Assembly: GCA_029817715.1 (NCBI GenBank)
Contig: JARUPY010000539.1
Span: forward strand, 5,245,501-5,309,500
DNA: 64,000 bases
Direction: 5' to 3'
Source: Melastoma dodecandrum
Lineage: Eukaryota > Streptophyta > Magnoliopsida > Myrtales > Melastomataceae
Shown: one piece after another, positions 1 to 11,220 of the stretch
How positions within the stretch are numbered: position 1 is the first letter of the stretch
How the letters are laid out: each line of letters begins with the position of its first letter
Notes under the pieces: generated by a model
Database searches by the model: none
Told to the model about the DNA's origin: nothing
What the model saw: only the letters and a program-made list of their open reading frames with translations
Position numbers and translations under genes: made by a program

Positions 1-351
1 CAGGAAGACAACTCATGGCAGGCATTTGTTTTTGTCCCTAACGATAGCTGGTACATTGCAGAGGCGAGTAGGCACATCCAGTGTGAATTGAAATGATCTT
101 GTTTGATCTTCATGACATTGGCCTTGTAACTTGATTATTTTTGTGACTTTCAGATCCCTTTGGCTCGATATTTACCGACCTGGCGAGGAAACGTAATTGA
201 TGCGCAGCTGGAAATGAACCCGGCTCGTATAGTTGGCATGTCAATATCCGTCAATGCCGAAGGTGGAATTCCTGGTTCACGAACTGGCCCCGGCGACTTT
301 AGGATTCAACTCGATTGGATCAAAGCTCTGAGAACCGAGTCCAACACGTAG
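1..351 (+). CDS. Complex I intermediate-associated protein 30 (CIA30-like), last two exons
   Basis: This is the 3' end of a gene that begins left of the window. The visible exons are 1-63 and 154-351, with the stop at 349-351. The protein reads ...WYIAE then [17 protein letters not shown] and later [11 protein letters not shown], which is the conserved C-terminal part of the CIA30 family. In this family the protein helps assemble mitochondrial NADH dehydrogenase (complex I); the plant role is inferred. The intron 64-153 (90 bp) starts with GC (GAG|GCGAGT) and ends TTTCAG|ATC. The only nearby GT donor (68-69) would shift the frame and stop within about 16 codons, so a GC-AG intron is the reading that keeps the family sequence intact. 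The gene is convergent with ATP10 on the other strand. Confidence 0.85.
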
Positions 352-863
352 AGGGGCTCTTCTGAGAGGAGCATGTGGAAGACCTGTCGTAAGATTTACC
401 TTTATCCCTTTCCGGAAAACCTAGAAGATCTTTACTTGTTCCGAATCGCGTAGAATCTCCTTTACATTATTGGAGTAGGGAAGCTGTTGATCTTGTTTAT
501 GTATTGTGCAAAACGTAATAATCTTTGTCACTAATCATCTCCATCAAAGAACATCGGACTAATCAATTGTCACATGAGGCAAGACTTGCCAAGACAAGAA
601 GTTATCCCAATGTCCCTCATTGGCAGATCATGAAGAATGATAATCTTTAAAACTTTGTCCGCCACATTACCACCGAAGCCTGAGACAAACTTATCCAGGC
701 TGTAGCAAAAATCTCAACATCGGGCAGAAGGCAAAGATGCCCGACTTATTCTCTCCAACAAAATCAAAAGAAATTGCCAACTGCACTTACTATGGGGACA
801 AAGTCCAACAACAAATGGGCGGGGCGGTTGACACTCTGATCATGTCAACACATCCTCCCCAGA
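352..863. other. Convergent 3' flanks of CIA30-like and ATP10
   Basis: No coding signal was seen. This 512-bp stretch should hold both 3' UTRs, because the flanking genes point towards each other. No repeat or RNA gene was recognised. Confidence 0.5.
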
Positions 864-2690
864 TTATTTTTCTGCCAGAAGAAGGGACGCGCAAGACTTA
901 AGGGATGACAACTCCTCAGGTGAAGCCAACCCGAAGCCTTGCCATCTTACTCTACCAAATCTATCAAGCAGGTATATGTACCTAAAAGAGTGCACAAAAG
1001 TGAAGACCATTCAGATAGTAGAGGAAACCCTGCCAGAACACGTTTTATAAACACGGTTCTTTACCCGGTTAGGAGATTGAGAATTCTCAGTTCTTTTCTG
1101 AAGTAGTAATTGTCACCAAACGAATACACGACCCTCCTCTTCAGTGAAACTTCTCCCTCCTGATTCTTGGATTTTCTCATAACCCGGAGGAGCAGATTCT
1201 TGATTGGCTGACGGCATAGCAGCCACGAATCAATAAAAGATACCTGCAAGGATAACCATTTGGGATCTTCAAAATGCATGATCAAATTCAACAGAAAATA
1301 ACAGAAGTCCATCATAAAACAGCACAAAAGATGTATTGCTCCCAAGCAATGAATGTAACGAGCGGCGGCAGAGGCTAGCCCCACAACATTTATATGACAA
1401 AAAGAAATCACAATTTCTCTCCATTTCACTTAGTTAACATGGAAGATCATTACGCTACATGAGAATACAGTTCCTTTATATATCGGGGACAGTTACACTT
1501 ACACATACCTCATAAACATGTATATTGTCTGCATCACGAAAAGCATCACAGAAAGGCATGCTCCATGAGCTGACCATCGCCTGTGGAGAACATGTAATTA
1601 TTATAAGGAAAACATCAGTTTTCCATGGATCATGAAGTAACAATATTGTTGTCCATATGACCTAAATCTCACCAACCTGAGAGCTTGCTCGGAAAGATAG
1701 GCACATCAAAGTGACCTTAGGAGCAGCAGATGTTGTGCTTTTATTCGTCAAATCTTGGTTGCAACTGACAGGTAACTTTGTGACGCTTCCACCCGACACC
1801 TCAACTTGAATATCAGGAAACTTCACAGCTGCCACAGATGGGATTAAGACTTTGTTCGCTGCAGCAATCTGCATAAGACATTACACCCAACATTACAAAA
1901 CATACCATATATAATCTAACTCCATTGAAAATTTAAAAAGACTAGCACGAGAAGGAAAATACCAACTTCCCATCACAACCATAGGTTACTGACAACAAAC
2001 ACCGAACCCATCAGCAAAGTATAATCGCATCATCAGAGAGTCTACTTTCCGGGTCATGCTACAACCATTTCCTAGAACATCACGGCCGATGTAACCCGCA
2101 CTGCAGAACCTTACCGCCGGATCATAACCCGGTGATCAATTAACTTACTTAGAGGAGCAGTGCAGAAAAAATATCATATCACTCGGTACCACAGGCCAAA
2201 TCCCCAGAAAAAAAAACGAAGAGATGAATCAATCCCTTTTTCACCTTACCACCGTGTTGCTTCAACTCAGACATATCGGCAAAGTAACCCCTGCTCATCT
2301 CATCGTTACTGCCCTACAAGAATCACCACCCACGTCACCAATGCCAACCAAAACCGACAAAATCAAACAAACCAACAAGGATAAAGGCGTGGACAGGATC
2401 ACCCTCCCCTACATTCGAGCTCGTTCTTTCTCAATGGCCGCCTTGTTCCCAACCTAAGACAATAAACGAAAGTCAAAGACCGGCGAGTGATCCGACCCAC
2501 GACGAAAGATCGCACCTTTCCGAAGGAATCTTACCTGGTAGAAGTCGAGGAACCGATTGTTGGCCCTCTGACAGGAACTCTGCGTCGGGAGAAAAGGCGG
2601 CTTACCCCGGGAAGCATGGACCTGACCCAAGAAAGAAGGAAGGATCCGCGACCCGAGGTTGGCAAACGGCAATCTGTTGAACCTCGACAT
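864..2690 (-). CDS. ATP10: Mitochondrial ATP synthase assembly factor ATP10-like
   Basis: Seven coding exons in transcript order: 2690-2535, 2453-2413, 2308-2245, 1868-1677, 1580-1509, 1243-1065, 981-864, giving 273 codons plus stop. All junctions are GT-AG and in phase. The N-terminus is Arg/Ser-rich without acids, like a mitochondrial presequence. The core carries NKAAIEKERAR, SRGYFADMSELKQHGGK, VTLMCLSFRASSQ, VSFIDSWLLC, RVVYSFGDNYYFRKEL and RFGRVRWQGFG, the typical ATP10 blocks. In yeast ATP10 helps insert the Fo subunit a during complex V assembly in the inner membrane; the same role is inferred here. The ATG at 2690 is the first in frame after an upstream TAA. The gene looks intact and is tail to tail with the CIA30-like gene. 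Confidence 0.9.
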
Positions 2691-3777
2691 GAACCCCCGA
2701 TCGCCCTGATCCCACCCAAACAGGAGGAAGTTAAACGTGTAGTTGGGTTACCGCCCAAGAAGAGACGAAGGGAGAGAAAGAGGGATGGCCTCAGCTCCCG
2801 ACACAGAAGACTCCTGGAGGCGGTTTTGTTTTGATTGGTCTGAAGAGGATTTGGGCCGGTCCTCTCATCATTCGTCATTGGGCCTCGTTAGCTTGCCGAA
2901 TTGTCCTTTCCCGGTTATTGTCCCTCAAATTCCTCTTGTTGAATTTTCCCCTTTCAAAATTAATTATTTTTTAACCAAGTTGTGTGTCCACTGTCAATCT
3001 TTTCTTAGCCTACGTTACATACAGTTGGGTTGGACTGGAGAATTTTTTTCTTTTTTATTAGCACATCTGAATTGAATAAATTTTTTTATGTATAAACTCA
3101 AACTCGAAAATTCTTAAAACGAATTTAAATCGTTTTTTATCCGTGCGGTCACGCCTTTTTAGGATGGGGTTTATAAAGCAGTGGGAGTTGATGATTTTGT
3201 GACTAGAACTATCAATTCAATTGTCCCTCTCAGACTTATAACATCGTCAAAACCCCTGGTTGACTTTCTCTCCATCATTTTTCCCAATCTACTTCTCAAT
3301 TTAAAAAATATTAGATATCCGCGAATTGCTAAACTAAAAGTTACTTAAAAAAAATGACAAAATAAAAGAGGCAAAAAACAAAACGAAACCTTCCCCTTTT
3401 CCTTTTCCCCCCCTCTCCCATTCAATTCATTACTTCTCAGCTTCGTTCGAGCCTTGTTTGAACCGCCGCCCCCCCCCCCCCCCCCACCCAACCCCTTCTT
3501 TTATTGTTATCATTAAATTAATCACTAATCCCGAACTTTTATTAATCACGTCTTCTCCTTTCTCATATTCCTCGCCTTCTTCGTCCTTTTCCTCTTCCTT
3601 CATCTTCCAGCTCTTCTTCTCCCATTGTGAAATCCGACATTGTCCGAGGTAATTCCATGATGTTGGGCTTCTCCCCCAATTCTCACGTCTTTTCTCTTTT
3701 CATGTCTCTTCATGTTTTGATCGGATTATCCGTTCTTGGTGTGTGTATAGAGAAGCGAAAAGAAGGGGCAGAAGCCA
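2691..3777. other. Divergent intergenic region between ATP10 and PLATZ genes
   Basis: This region should hold the promoters and 5' UTRs of the divergent ATP10 (-) and PLATZ (+) genes. It contains a run of about 17 C near 3469-3485 and pyrimidine-rich sequence up to 3620. A plausible 5' UTR intron of the PLATZ gene starts at CGAG|GTAATTCC (about 3648) and ends at TGTATAG (about 3750). Short ORFs here have no recognisable family. Confidence 0.4.
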
Positions 3778-4938
3778 ATGTTGATCCCCCCTTGGCTGGA
3801 ATCCCTGTTGTCCACCCCCTTCTTTTCTGTTTGCCCTTCACACCGTCATTCCCCGAGGAATGAATGCAACATGTACTGCCTTGACTGCAACGGCCCCCGT
3901 GCCTTCTGCTACAACTGCCGCTCCTCTTGCCATAAGGATCACCACATAATCCAAGTGAGTACCGATGGCCACCCCCGTCATGTTATCACATTACTCTACC
4001 CCAGCTCGATCAATTCATCCTTCTTTTAATTCATTTTCGTTTTTTCCCCCACTTTCCGTTTTAAAAGATAAGGAGATCGTCGTACCACGATGTGGTGAGG
4101 GTCTCGGAGATACAACAGGTACTCGACATCGGCGGTGTCCAGACTTACGTGATCAACAGCACCCGGGTCGTGTTCCTGAACGAGCGGCCTCTGCCGAGGG
4201 TTAGTAACGGCAACAGCAGCAGTCCTAACAAGGGGTCGGGCGTGTCGCATGTGTGCGAGGTATGCGGGAGGAACCTGCTGGACTCTTTTCGTTTCTGTTC
4301 CCTGGGTTGCAAGGTAAGGATCAATACACACCCAAATCATTACATAACCTCACGATCTTAATCTCGACTTAATTACCACATTATATTGAGGAGAGGGGGG
4401 GATTAATCTCCTAGAAGTGCGTTAGTTAAGTGTCGTTCATTATACCAAACCAACATCCTAAAGACATTGCAATCAATACACGAGTCTAACCAGAATACAT
4501 GAACTTGACCTGAATTGGGGGGATGAAGCAATTTGAGGAAATCAATGTTGGTGGAGGGTGGCATTAACAAATTTCATGCAATTTGCATGTGGTTCGGTTT
4601 TCGGCATTCAAAATTAATTTGGGGACTATTAGCTTTCATTGGCAGTCATTTTCATGCTCCTGTATATTGGTTTTGGTATCATTTTGTAGCTAAAGGGAAT
4701 AAAGAGAGAGGATGGGCGTGGAAGATTTTCCAAGAGGGCTGATCACAAGGAAAGAATTATCGGGATGTCACTGTCATCCCCTTGCAAAGGAGGAGGAGAA
4801 GAAGAAGAAGCATCCTCCGCGCATGAGGGAAGCAACAACGGCTTCCTCCACCCCCACCCGACCACTCCTCGCGGCCACTCGTCACCGTCAGCCAATCCTC
4901 GGCGAAGAAAGGGCGTCCCCCGCCGCGCCCCCTCGTGA
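3778..4938 (+). CDS. PLATZ transcription factor
   Basis: Three coding exons, 3778-3954, 4068-4313 and 4690-4938, encode 223 residues with all phases 0. The start [11 protein letters not shown] is the family N-terminus. It is followed by the Cys/His-rich zinc region ([17 protein letters not shown], then CHKDHHIIQ), the invariant [16 protein letters not shown] block, [17 protein letters not shown], a second Cys cluster ([20 protein letters not shown]), and the basic C-terminal tail [17 protein letters not shown] proteins are plant-specific, zinc-dependent DNA-binding proteins that bind A/T-rich DNA and mostly repress; the target here is unknown. The last exon was chosen because TTTGTAG|CTAAAGGGA restores the usual GCKLxGIK junction. 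The gene looks intact. Confidence 0.93.
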
Positions 4939-5478
4939 AGCCTGGGCCTTCGAGAAGCCCAGTGGGCCATATCAGGCCCAATTGAGGACGAGGCCCAAGG
5001 CCCGTGTGTGAATACTACTTCGCCCCCCGGGGGAAAATAAAAAATAAAAAAGAATTGTTCGTCCTAGATGATGATTGTTGTCTAAATCTTGTGTGAAATC
5101 AAAGTAGATAAACAGGAGAAAAGCCTAAAAAGTGCCTTGAGCTACACGTAAATGCATTAACTTTTTGTCTTTTTCAGACACACCATAATTGAGTGCTGTT
5201 GTTGTTGTTGCTACTATTCCCGCCCCCTTAACTTGGGATATTTAGATTTTACAACATTTTCTTAGTCACAAACAGAATTATGAGCGTATTCAAGACAGGA
5301 CAGGTGGGCCCACCTGCTTGTCGGAACTCTAGGGGCTCCTTTTTGTCGTGTTGCTTCTATTGATAGAGTTCCATGAATCCCATGCCAACACTCCCCCTCA
5401 ACCCAAAAAATAATAAATAAAATAAAACGAACACCGATATTTTAACAGATATATGTCTTTTTTTTTTTAAATTAGCAA
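4939..5478. other. Intergenic region PLATZ to ATL
   Basis: This stretch holds the PLATZ 3' UTR (A-rich, AATAAAAAATAAAAA at about 5035-5050) and the upstream region of the RING-H2 gene. No RNA gene or transposon was recognised. Confidence 0.4.
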
Positions 5479-6162
5479 ATGGATGAGATGAGACGACGAC
5501 CTCAATGCCAATTATATTATTATTATTATTGTTATTGGGGGGTGTCCGCAGCCGTCGTCCCTATTCCTGGTTTTCTTACAAACAACAAGTCGAAGCAGAA
5601 AGGGGGAGTGGAGTTGGGAGACATGAGGAGGCCAAAACTACTGCTCATCCTGGACGACGCCCCCTACTCCACCGACCTCCCTTCCCCACTCAACCGATCC
5701 CCTCTTCTTCCTCCTCCTCCTCCTCCTCCAAGGCACCATCAGCAACCACTCTCTGTCCCCATCCCCAACCCTAACCCTCCCTTCGACTCCTCCATCCCCA
5801 TAACCCTCATCGTCCTCCTCACTGTCCTCTTCTTCATGGCCTTCTTCTCCCTCTACCTCCGCTGCTTCTCCTCCCCCTCCCCCTCCCCCTCCCCCTCCCC
5901 CTCCCCTCCCCCTTCCTCCTACCTCCACACCCACCCATCCAAGTCCAGACCCCATCCACACCTCCTCGGCTCCCTCCCCTTGGTCATCTACGACGGCACT
6001 TGCCGGCAGAGTGACTGCGTCGTGTGCCTCACCGAGTTCGAGGAAGGGGAGACTGTTAAGGTCATCCCCCTCTGCCGCCACGTTTTCCACCCCGAGTGCG
6101 TCGACACCTGGCTTTCCTCCCACGTGTCGTGTCCTGTCTGCCGGAGCACCCGGTTGTCGTGA
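5479..6162 (+). CDS. ATL-type RING-H2 finger E3 ubiquitin ligase
   Basis: Single-exon ORF of 227 codons. It has a proline-rich N-terminal region, a transmembrane segment (ITLIVLLTVLFFMAFFSLYL, about residues 107-126), a Pro-Ser low-complexity stretch, and a C-terminal RING-H2 domain with CVVCLTEFEEGETVKVIPLC, RHVFHPECVDTWL and SCPVCR. The ligand order Cys2-Cys-His-His-Cys-Cys2 is complete. ATL proteins are membrane-anchored E3 ligases that transfer ubiquitin, often in defence or stress; the substrate is unknown. The first ATG (5479) precedes a TAT-repeat-coded Tyr run that looks like 5' UTR, so the real start may be MRRPKLL at 5623. The usual GLD motif before the RING is not obvious. The gene converges on the NHL gene 150 bp away. 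Confidence 0.85.
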   Translation: MDEMRRRPQCQLYYYYYCYWGVSAAVVPIPGFLTNNKSKQKGGVELGDMRRPKLLLILDDAPYSTDLPSPLNRSPLLPPPPPPPRHHQQPLSVPIPNPNPPFDSSIPITLIVLLTVLFFMAFFSLYLRCFSSPSPSPSPSPSPPPSSYLHTHPSKSRPHPHLLGSLPLVIYDGTCRQSDCVVCLTEFEEGETVKVIPLCRHVFHPECVDTWLSSHVSCPVCRSTRLS

Positions 6163-6315
6163 CCTTTTTAGAAAGGTGCAGAAGAGGGTAGCTTTTTCTT
6201 TTTTTTTTTCCTTTTAATATACTTTTTTTTTATTGTATGCCGAAGCTTGCTTGATCAGCAAACTGTTTGTTTAATCGGAAAAGCTCATGAACAGAGTACA
6301 TGAAAAAGTTCGATT

Positions 6316-6978
6316 TCAGAGTTCGACGTAGCATTCCTTTTTCTCGAACGTGTTCGACTTGGAGAAATGCGCGGGGATGTGCAGGCAAACGATCTTCAGC
6401 TTCCTGTGATCGTTCTCCCAATGGGGAACCTCGAACGTCGCCCTGGCTCTCATCTTCACATCCACCGTGATCATGTCCACCGGCTTCTTGATCTTCTTCA
6501 GGTGCTTCGCCACGGATGGCAGCAGCCTCACGCCCGCGGAGGACACGGTCGAGTTCAACCAGTGCGACCTGCCTTTGTGCTGAACGAAGGGTTCCACGGG
6601 CCCAAATGCGATGACCTGGCCTTCGTACTCCACGATCATGTCGATGGCCGTGTACTTCACCCGGACACGGTGATTTGGGTTGTACGTGGAGACCACTACG
6701 AAGAAGGCAGAGTGTAGCCTGTCCTCAGTTGCGTTAACCTTACTCATGGGGTTGAGGACGGAGGAGAGGGAGAAGTCGGTGACTATGGCGTCCTCGACAG
6801 CGTAGCGGAAGAGATCAGGGTGGATCTTGAACCAGATGACGAGGCAGGCTGTGAGGAGGAGGAGGATGAGGAGGAGGAGGGTGGAGCAGGCGGCGGTGTG
6901 TAGTTTGGAGTGCTTCTCCTGCTTGTCGCCCGGGACTTGGGTCATGGAACTCGGATTCGCCATGCCTGCTCTCACCAT
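6316..6978 (-). CDS. NDR1/HIN1-like (NHL) protein, LEA-2 domain
   Basis: Intact single-exon ORF of 220 codons. A short cytosolic N-terminus is followed by one strong transmembrane helix (about residues 31-51, STLLLLILLLLTACLVIWF) and then a LEA-2/NHL domain with the typical YNPNHRVRVKY segment after FFVVVST, and VEPFVQHKGR. NHL proteins are plasma-membrane or ER-anchored type II proteins often linked to pathogen response; the exact role here is not known. Two in-frame start codons (6978 and 6963, MANPSS) are possible. NAT and NST sequons lie in the extracellular part. Confidence 0.85.
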   Translation of the reverse strand: MVRAGMANPSSMTQVPGDKQEKHSKLHTAACSTLLLLILLLLTACLVIWFKIHPDLFRYAVEDAIVTDFSLSSVLNPMSKVNATEDRLHSAFFVVVSTYNPNHRVRVKYTAIDMIVEYEGQVIAFGPVEPFVQHKGRSHWLNSTVSSAGVRLLPSVAKHLKKIKKPVDMITVDVKMRARATFEVPHWENDHRKLKIVCLHIPAHFSKSNTFEKKECYVEL

Positions 6979-7217
6979 CCAATTTATCGAAGCTTTTCTG
7001 AATCATTATATTTGTGTTGTTTTTGTGCCTTGCTTGCGGTTTCAGATGTCGAATCGTTTGTGTCATCACGGTTGGCCCATGGGGGGACTCCCTCCTCTCT
7101 CTGTCCCATCTCATCATGCCTTTTGAACATGCCCTCTTCCCCATACACGTGGAGACATGTCATTGGTTCAGATACAACGTCTCGGGCCGATTTGCTGGTT
7201 GATGACAGGTCTAAGAT
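6979..7217. other. NHL upstream region, left flank of the copia element
   Basis: Upstream region of the NHL gene up to the low-coordinate end of the copia LTR. No other feature was seen. No target-site duplication matching the far side of the element (12286 onward) was found. Confidence 0.4.
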
Positions 7218-7458
7218 AGCTAGGAGATTGTCCCTCGACGAGCAGAACAGACACAAACGGAGGAGAAAGAGAAAACTGTATTACGTTATTCTTACCGATT
7301 AAAATAAAGTTTTTATATATATTCACGGGCCTTACAAAATAACGAGTCCATGAGTCAAACTCTCTATTCTAATAATTCTTCTTCTTCACTTTGTCTATAG
7401 CTAGACTCTGCGACACTTCTTCACTGTCTGCAAGCTTCTTAGATTCCTTCTCTTTGCA
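7218..7458 (-). repeat. 3' LTR of the copia element
   Basis: It matches 12040-12285 over its length: shared AGCTAGGAGATTGTCC at the low-coordinate end, then ACAAACGGAGGA, CTCTCTATTCTAATAATTC and CACTTCTTCACTGTCTGCAA. On the minus strand it begins TGCAAAGAGAAGG directly after a purine-rich tract. The low-coordinate end is where similarity to the other copy stops; no canonical CA terminus is visible there. Confidence 0.8.
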
Positions 7459-7945
7459 CTCTCCCTCAAGACGTGTATATAAATTCTTCATACATATCTT
7501 ACTCTTCAGCCAACTAAATTTCGGGCTAGAAAAACCTTTTGTATATAAGTCTGCTAGCTGCAACTTCGATGGAACAAACTCAAGATGTATCTCCCCTTTC
7601 TGCAGCTTTTCACGAATAAAATGACAATCGATTTCAATATGTTTAGTCCTTTCATGAAATACAGAATTCTTAGGATATGTATATTGCAGCCTGATTATCA
7701 CATTTGACTGTAACTGGCTGTTTAATGTTCACTTCAAATTCTGCCAATAAAGAGGTAAGCCAGATAACTTCACAAACAGCTCCCCCTATCGCCCTATCCT
7801 CAGCTTCTGCTGAACTTCTTGCCACCGTGACCCGTTTCTTTGTTTTCCAGCATATCAATGCACTACCATAATAGACACAATAGCCTGTAAGAGACCTTCT
7901 TGTATCTGGACAATTTGCCCAATCACTATCCACAAAAGCGAGCAA
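7459..7945 (-). pseudogene. copia RNase H region
   Basis: Two pieces overlapping at about 7670-7701. The first has FVDSDWANCPDTRRSLTGYC and VARSSAEAED, the copia RNase H core. The second has VFHERTKHIEIDCHFIREKL and QLADLYTKGF, the C-terminal end. A frame break separates them. The reading frame ends in the 3' LTR. Confidence 0.88.
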
Positions 7946-7993
7946 CTCATTTGCAGGTTCCGATGTGAAGAAGATTCCTTCACCTGGGGCATT

Positions 7994-8509
7994 CTATACA
8001 TACTTCAAAACCTGTATAGCTGCTGCCATATGTACCTCTGTGGGTTGTGACATGAATTGTGTCAAAACTTGCACAGAATATGTGATGTCAGGCCTGGTTA
8101 GTGTTAAATACATCAATTTGTCAACTAACTGTCTATACTCAGTTGGGTTTTTTAATACAATTCCATCAACTTTCGACATCTTATGATTTGGGCTGATAGG
8201 CACACAAGCTGGCTTGGCTCCCAGTAAACCATGTTCATCTAAGAGCTCCAATGCATACTTCCTTTGTGATAATACTATTCTTTTTGAGGACCTTGCAACC
8301 TCAAGTCCAAGGAAGTATTTCAAATCTCCCAAATCCTTCAGCTTAAAAACTGAGGCTAGATACTTCTTGAATGCATTTATTTCTTCTATATCTGCTCCTC
8401 CAATGGCTATGTCATCAACATAGACAAGTAGTGCCATAAAACTCTTCCCTTGTCCTTTAACAAACAATGAATAACCTGATTTGGATTGCTTAAAGCCATA
8501 CTCCGCCAA
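7994..8509 (-). pseudogene. copia reverse transcriptase, C-terminal half with YVDD
   Basis: 171-codon open frame with LLVYVDDIAIGG (polymerase active site), LKDLGDLKYFLGLEV and YRQLVDKLMYLTLTRPDI, the standard copia thumb and connection motifs. Confidence 0.88.
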
Positions 8510-8533
8510 TGCTGCAACAAATTTGGAGTTCCA

Positions 8534-9259
8534 CTATCTTGAAGCTTGTTTAAGTTCATAGAGAGACTTCTGCAGTTTACACACTATCTGTCTCTCCCCC
8601 TTAAACTGTAGTTTATCAGCAACAAGCCCTTGAGGAACAACCATAGACACCTCTTCCTCCAAATCTCCATTAAGTAGAGCATTATTGATGTCAAGTTGAT
8701 ATAAATGCCAAGAATTCATTGCAGCCAAAGTCAAAAACACCCTGACAGTGGTGTGTTTCGCAACAGGACTAGATGTGTCATTGTAATCAATACCTTCTCT
8801 TTGGGTGTATCCTTTAGCAACAAGTCTTGCTTTGTACTTGTTGACTGTCCCATCTGCATTATACTTGGTTTTAAACAGCCATTTACACCCAATTGGTACC
8901 TTGCCAGCAGGAAGTTCAGTTAAATTCCAAGTTTTGCTCTCAGCCAATGCAGACAATTCAGCTTTAATAGCCTCACACCAATGATAAGACTGAGCAGCCT
9001 CTGAAAAATGTACAGGATATGTACTAACCATGATGTTCACAGCAAAAGCTTTATACGATGGAGATAAAGCATAATAAGAAAGAAAATGATATAAAGGATG
9101 ATCAGTGGGATAGATGTAAGAAGCATAATTAGAATTATGTAAAGGAGTATAATAGACAGAATTAGAAGACTGACCTGAACTTGCTAAAATGAGAGCAACG
9201 ACATGGTGATAATCATTCAAGTAAGAAGGAACCTTTCTCTGTCTGCCACTCCTTCGCAC
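8534..9259 (-). pseudogene. copia reverse transcriptase, N-terminal half
   Basis: 241-codon open frame with AIKAELSALAESKTWNL, IGCKWLFKTKYNADGTVNKY, KARLVAKGYTQREGIDY and QLDINNALLNGDLEEEV, the fingers/palm start of copia reverse transcriptase. The usual DVKNAFL aspartate context is present as DINNALL. The frame breaks at about 8534 before the YVDD motif. Confidence 0.88.
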
Positions 9260-10254
9260 AATATCAGATTCAGTTGTATCTGTGGATAATGACTATGCAC
9301 CGATTCCACAGACTTCTCAACATCAACAGTTGAAATATGTTGTTGCTCAGTTTCATATGAAACAAACCTATCTACTTGCCTTTGACTATTTGGAACAAAC
9401 CCAACTGGTTCAGAGAAATCAAGTAAATGAATAGTATATTCAGAAGACCACACAAAAGACATTGATTCTTTAAAGGGAAAGAGATGCGCATAAAAAACAA
9501 TATCCCTGGAAACAAGCATCTTGTTTTCTGCAAGATTGTACACTTTATATCCTTTTGTGCCAAATTGATATCCAACAAAAACACACTTTATGGCTCTAGA
9601 ATCAAATTTAGACCTACCATCTTGTCTGGTAGAAACATAACACAAGCAGCCAAAAACTTTAAGATGAGCATAGTCAGGTTTATGATAAAAAAAACAACTC
9701 AAAAGGTGTTTTATGCTGCAAAATTGGTGTAGGCAACCTATTTATTATGTGAATTACAGTTTGAACTGCTTCACTCCAGAAAATCAGTGGCACACCAGAT
9801 TGAAACAACAAGGCTCTAGCTACACTCAATATATGTTGGTGTTTCCTTTCTACAATGCCGTTTTGTTGAGGTGTCTCAACACAACTAGTTTGATGTACTA
9901 TTCCTTGCTCTCTGTAGAAATCTAACATCATAAATTCTCTACCATTATCAGACCTTAATGTTTTGACTTTGGAATCATACTGTGTCTCAGCCATCTTACA
10001 AAACTGTTTTATGATTAAAGCAACCTCTGATTTGTTTTCAAAAGATAAATCCAAGTGACCCTGCTATAATCATTAACAATTGTGAGGAAATATCTATGAC
10101 CAATAAAAGATTGAGATGAACAGGGCCCCCAAATGTCACAATGAACAAGGTCAAAGATATGTGTGGAATTCTTTTGATGAATTAGAAAAGGCAAATGTTT
10201 CTGTCGAGCATAATGACATATAGAACACACAGCTTTAGTACAAGAAGGTAGCAA
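9217..10254 (-). pseudogene. copia integrase region
   Basis: Two overlapping open pieces (10254-10015 and 10054-9680) continued by 9702-9217. The integrase core shows FDLVHCDIWGP, then LRSDNGREFM and TPQQNGIVERKH, which carry the D-D-E catalytic residues. The next piece has [16 protein letters not shown] and KCVFVGY, the usual integrase C-terminal region. Frameshifts near 10040 and 9690 break the frame. Confidence 0.85.
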
Positions 10255-10314
10255 CTAATTACATGACTGGACATATTTCTGTTTCTCAAAAGATGGATGA
10301 CCTAATCTATAGTG

Positions 10315-11220
10315 TCATACATCAAACTTTGAATCATTCTTCTGTTCAGAAACAGAAGATATTGCATGTATGCGAGGAGTGGACTGAACATGAGAACCTT
10401 CGTGCATTCCTTGGAAAACATATAGTCCTGCTCTCTCTTTAGCAAGTCCAATCATCCTCCATGATGATAGGGCCTGAATAAAGCAAAGATCATTAATGAA
10501 GAAAACACAATGCAAATTGGTTTTCATGATTTGACTAACTGAGATAAGATTCAGATGAAATGATGGAATATAAAAGACAGTTTGTAGTATCAAATCACCA
10601 GAGAGTGTTACGTCACAAATAAGAAGGACTTCAACTTTGATTCCATTTGGCAAAGAAACAAACATATTTTGAACAGGAATTGTTTTAGTAAAGAATGAAA
10701 GATTGCATGATATATGATTAGTAGCCCCAGTATCTATAACCCACAGGTTTTGAAAATGATTACCTGCCGCATTAGAAAGTATGTTTGAAGGACCAAGACT
10801 AGATTGTTGAGAATTAGGAAAAGATGATGTAGATGCAGACACTATAGGAGGAACTGCATCAGATGTAATAGGTAGTGTAGCAGGAATCAGCTGTTCTTCC
10901 TGACCATTAAGCAAAGCCATCATTTTCTGAAGTTGCATCTTCACTTCACTGAGCTTAATATTTTCTATTCCTCCTGCTGCAACCAACTCAGAAACTACGG
11001 CTATCGAAGTTTGTCCACCACCAAAGCTTCTTCCTCTCTTCATCATAGAATTGGATGGATACCCAATTAATTGAAAACACTTCTCTCTAGTATGACCTCT
11101 TTTTCCATAATGAGAGCAGATCGTGTCATTTCTTTTCACAAACTTCTTTTTCTGATCATATTTTATCTCTCCTAAAGAGGCTATGAAAGCCATCGGCTCT
11201 GTCTTTACAAGAGATCTCAT
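10315..11220 (-). pseudogene. copia zinc knuckle and protease region
   Basis: 301-codon open frame. A CCHC zinc knuckle is visible as ICSHYGKRGHTREKCF, but the second Cys is Tyr, so the knuckle is damaged. Further on, LWVIDTGATNHIS carries the DTGA active site of the aspartic protease, and GLYVFQGMH resembles the GAG-pre-integrase region. It continues the gag frame only after a frameshift at about 11217. Confidence 0.85.

Noticed and set aside
2487..2878. 115-codon ORFs on both strands around ATP10 exon 1
   Set aside because: They overlap the presequence exon in other frames; neither has a family, while the 2690-2535 frame splices cleanly into ATP10.
5638..6123. 161-codon Gly/Glu-rich ORF antisense to the RING-H2 gene
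   Set aside because: Low-complexity shadow of the GC-rich coding strand; no motif.
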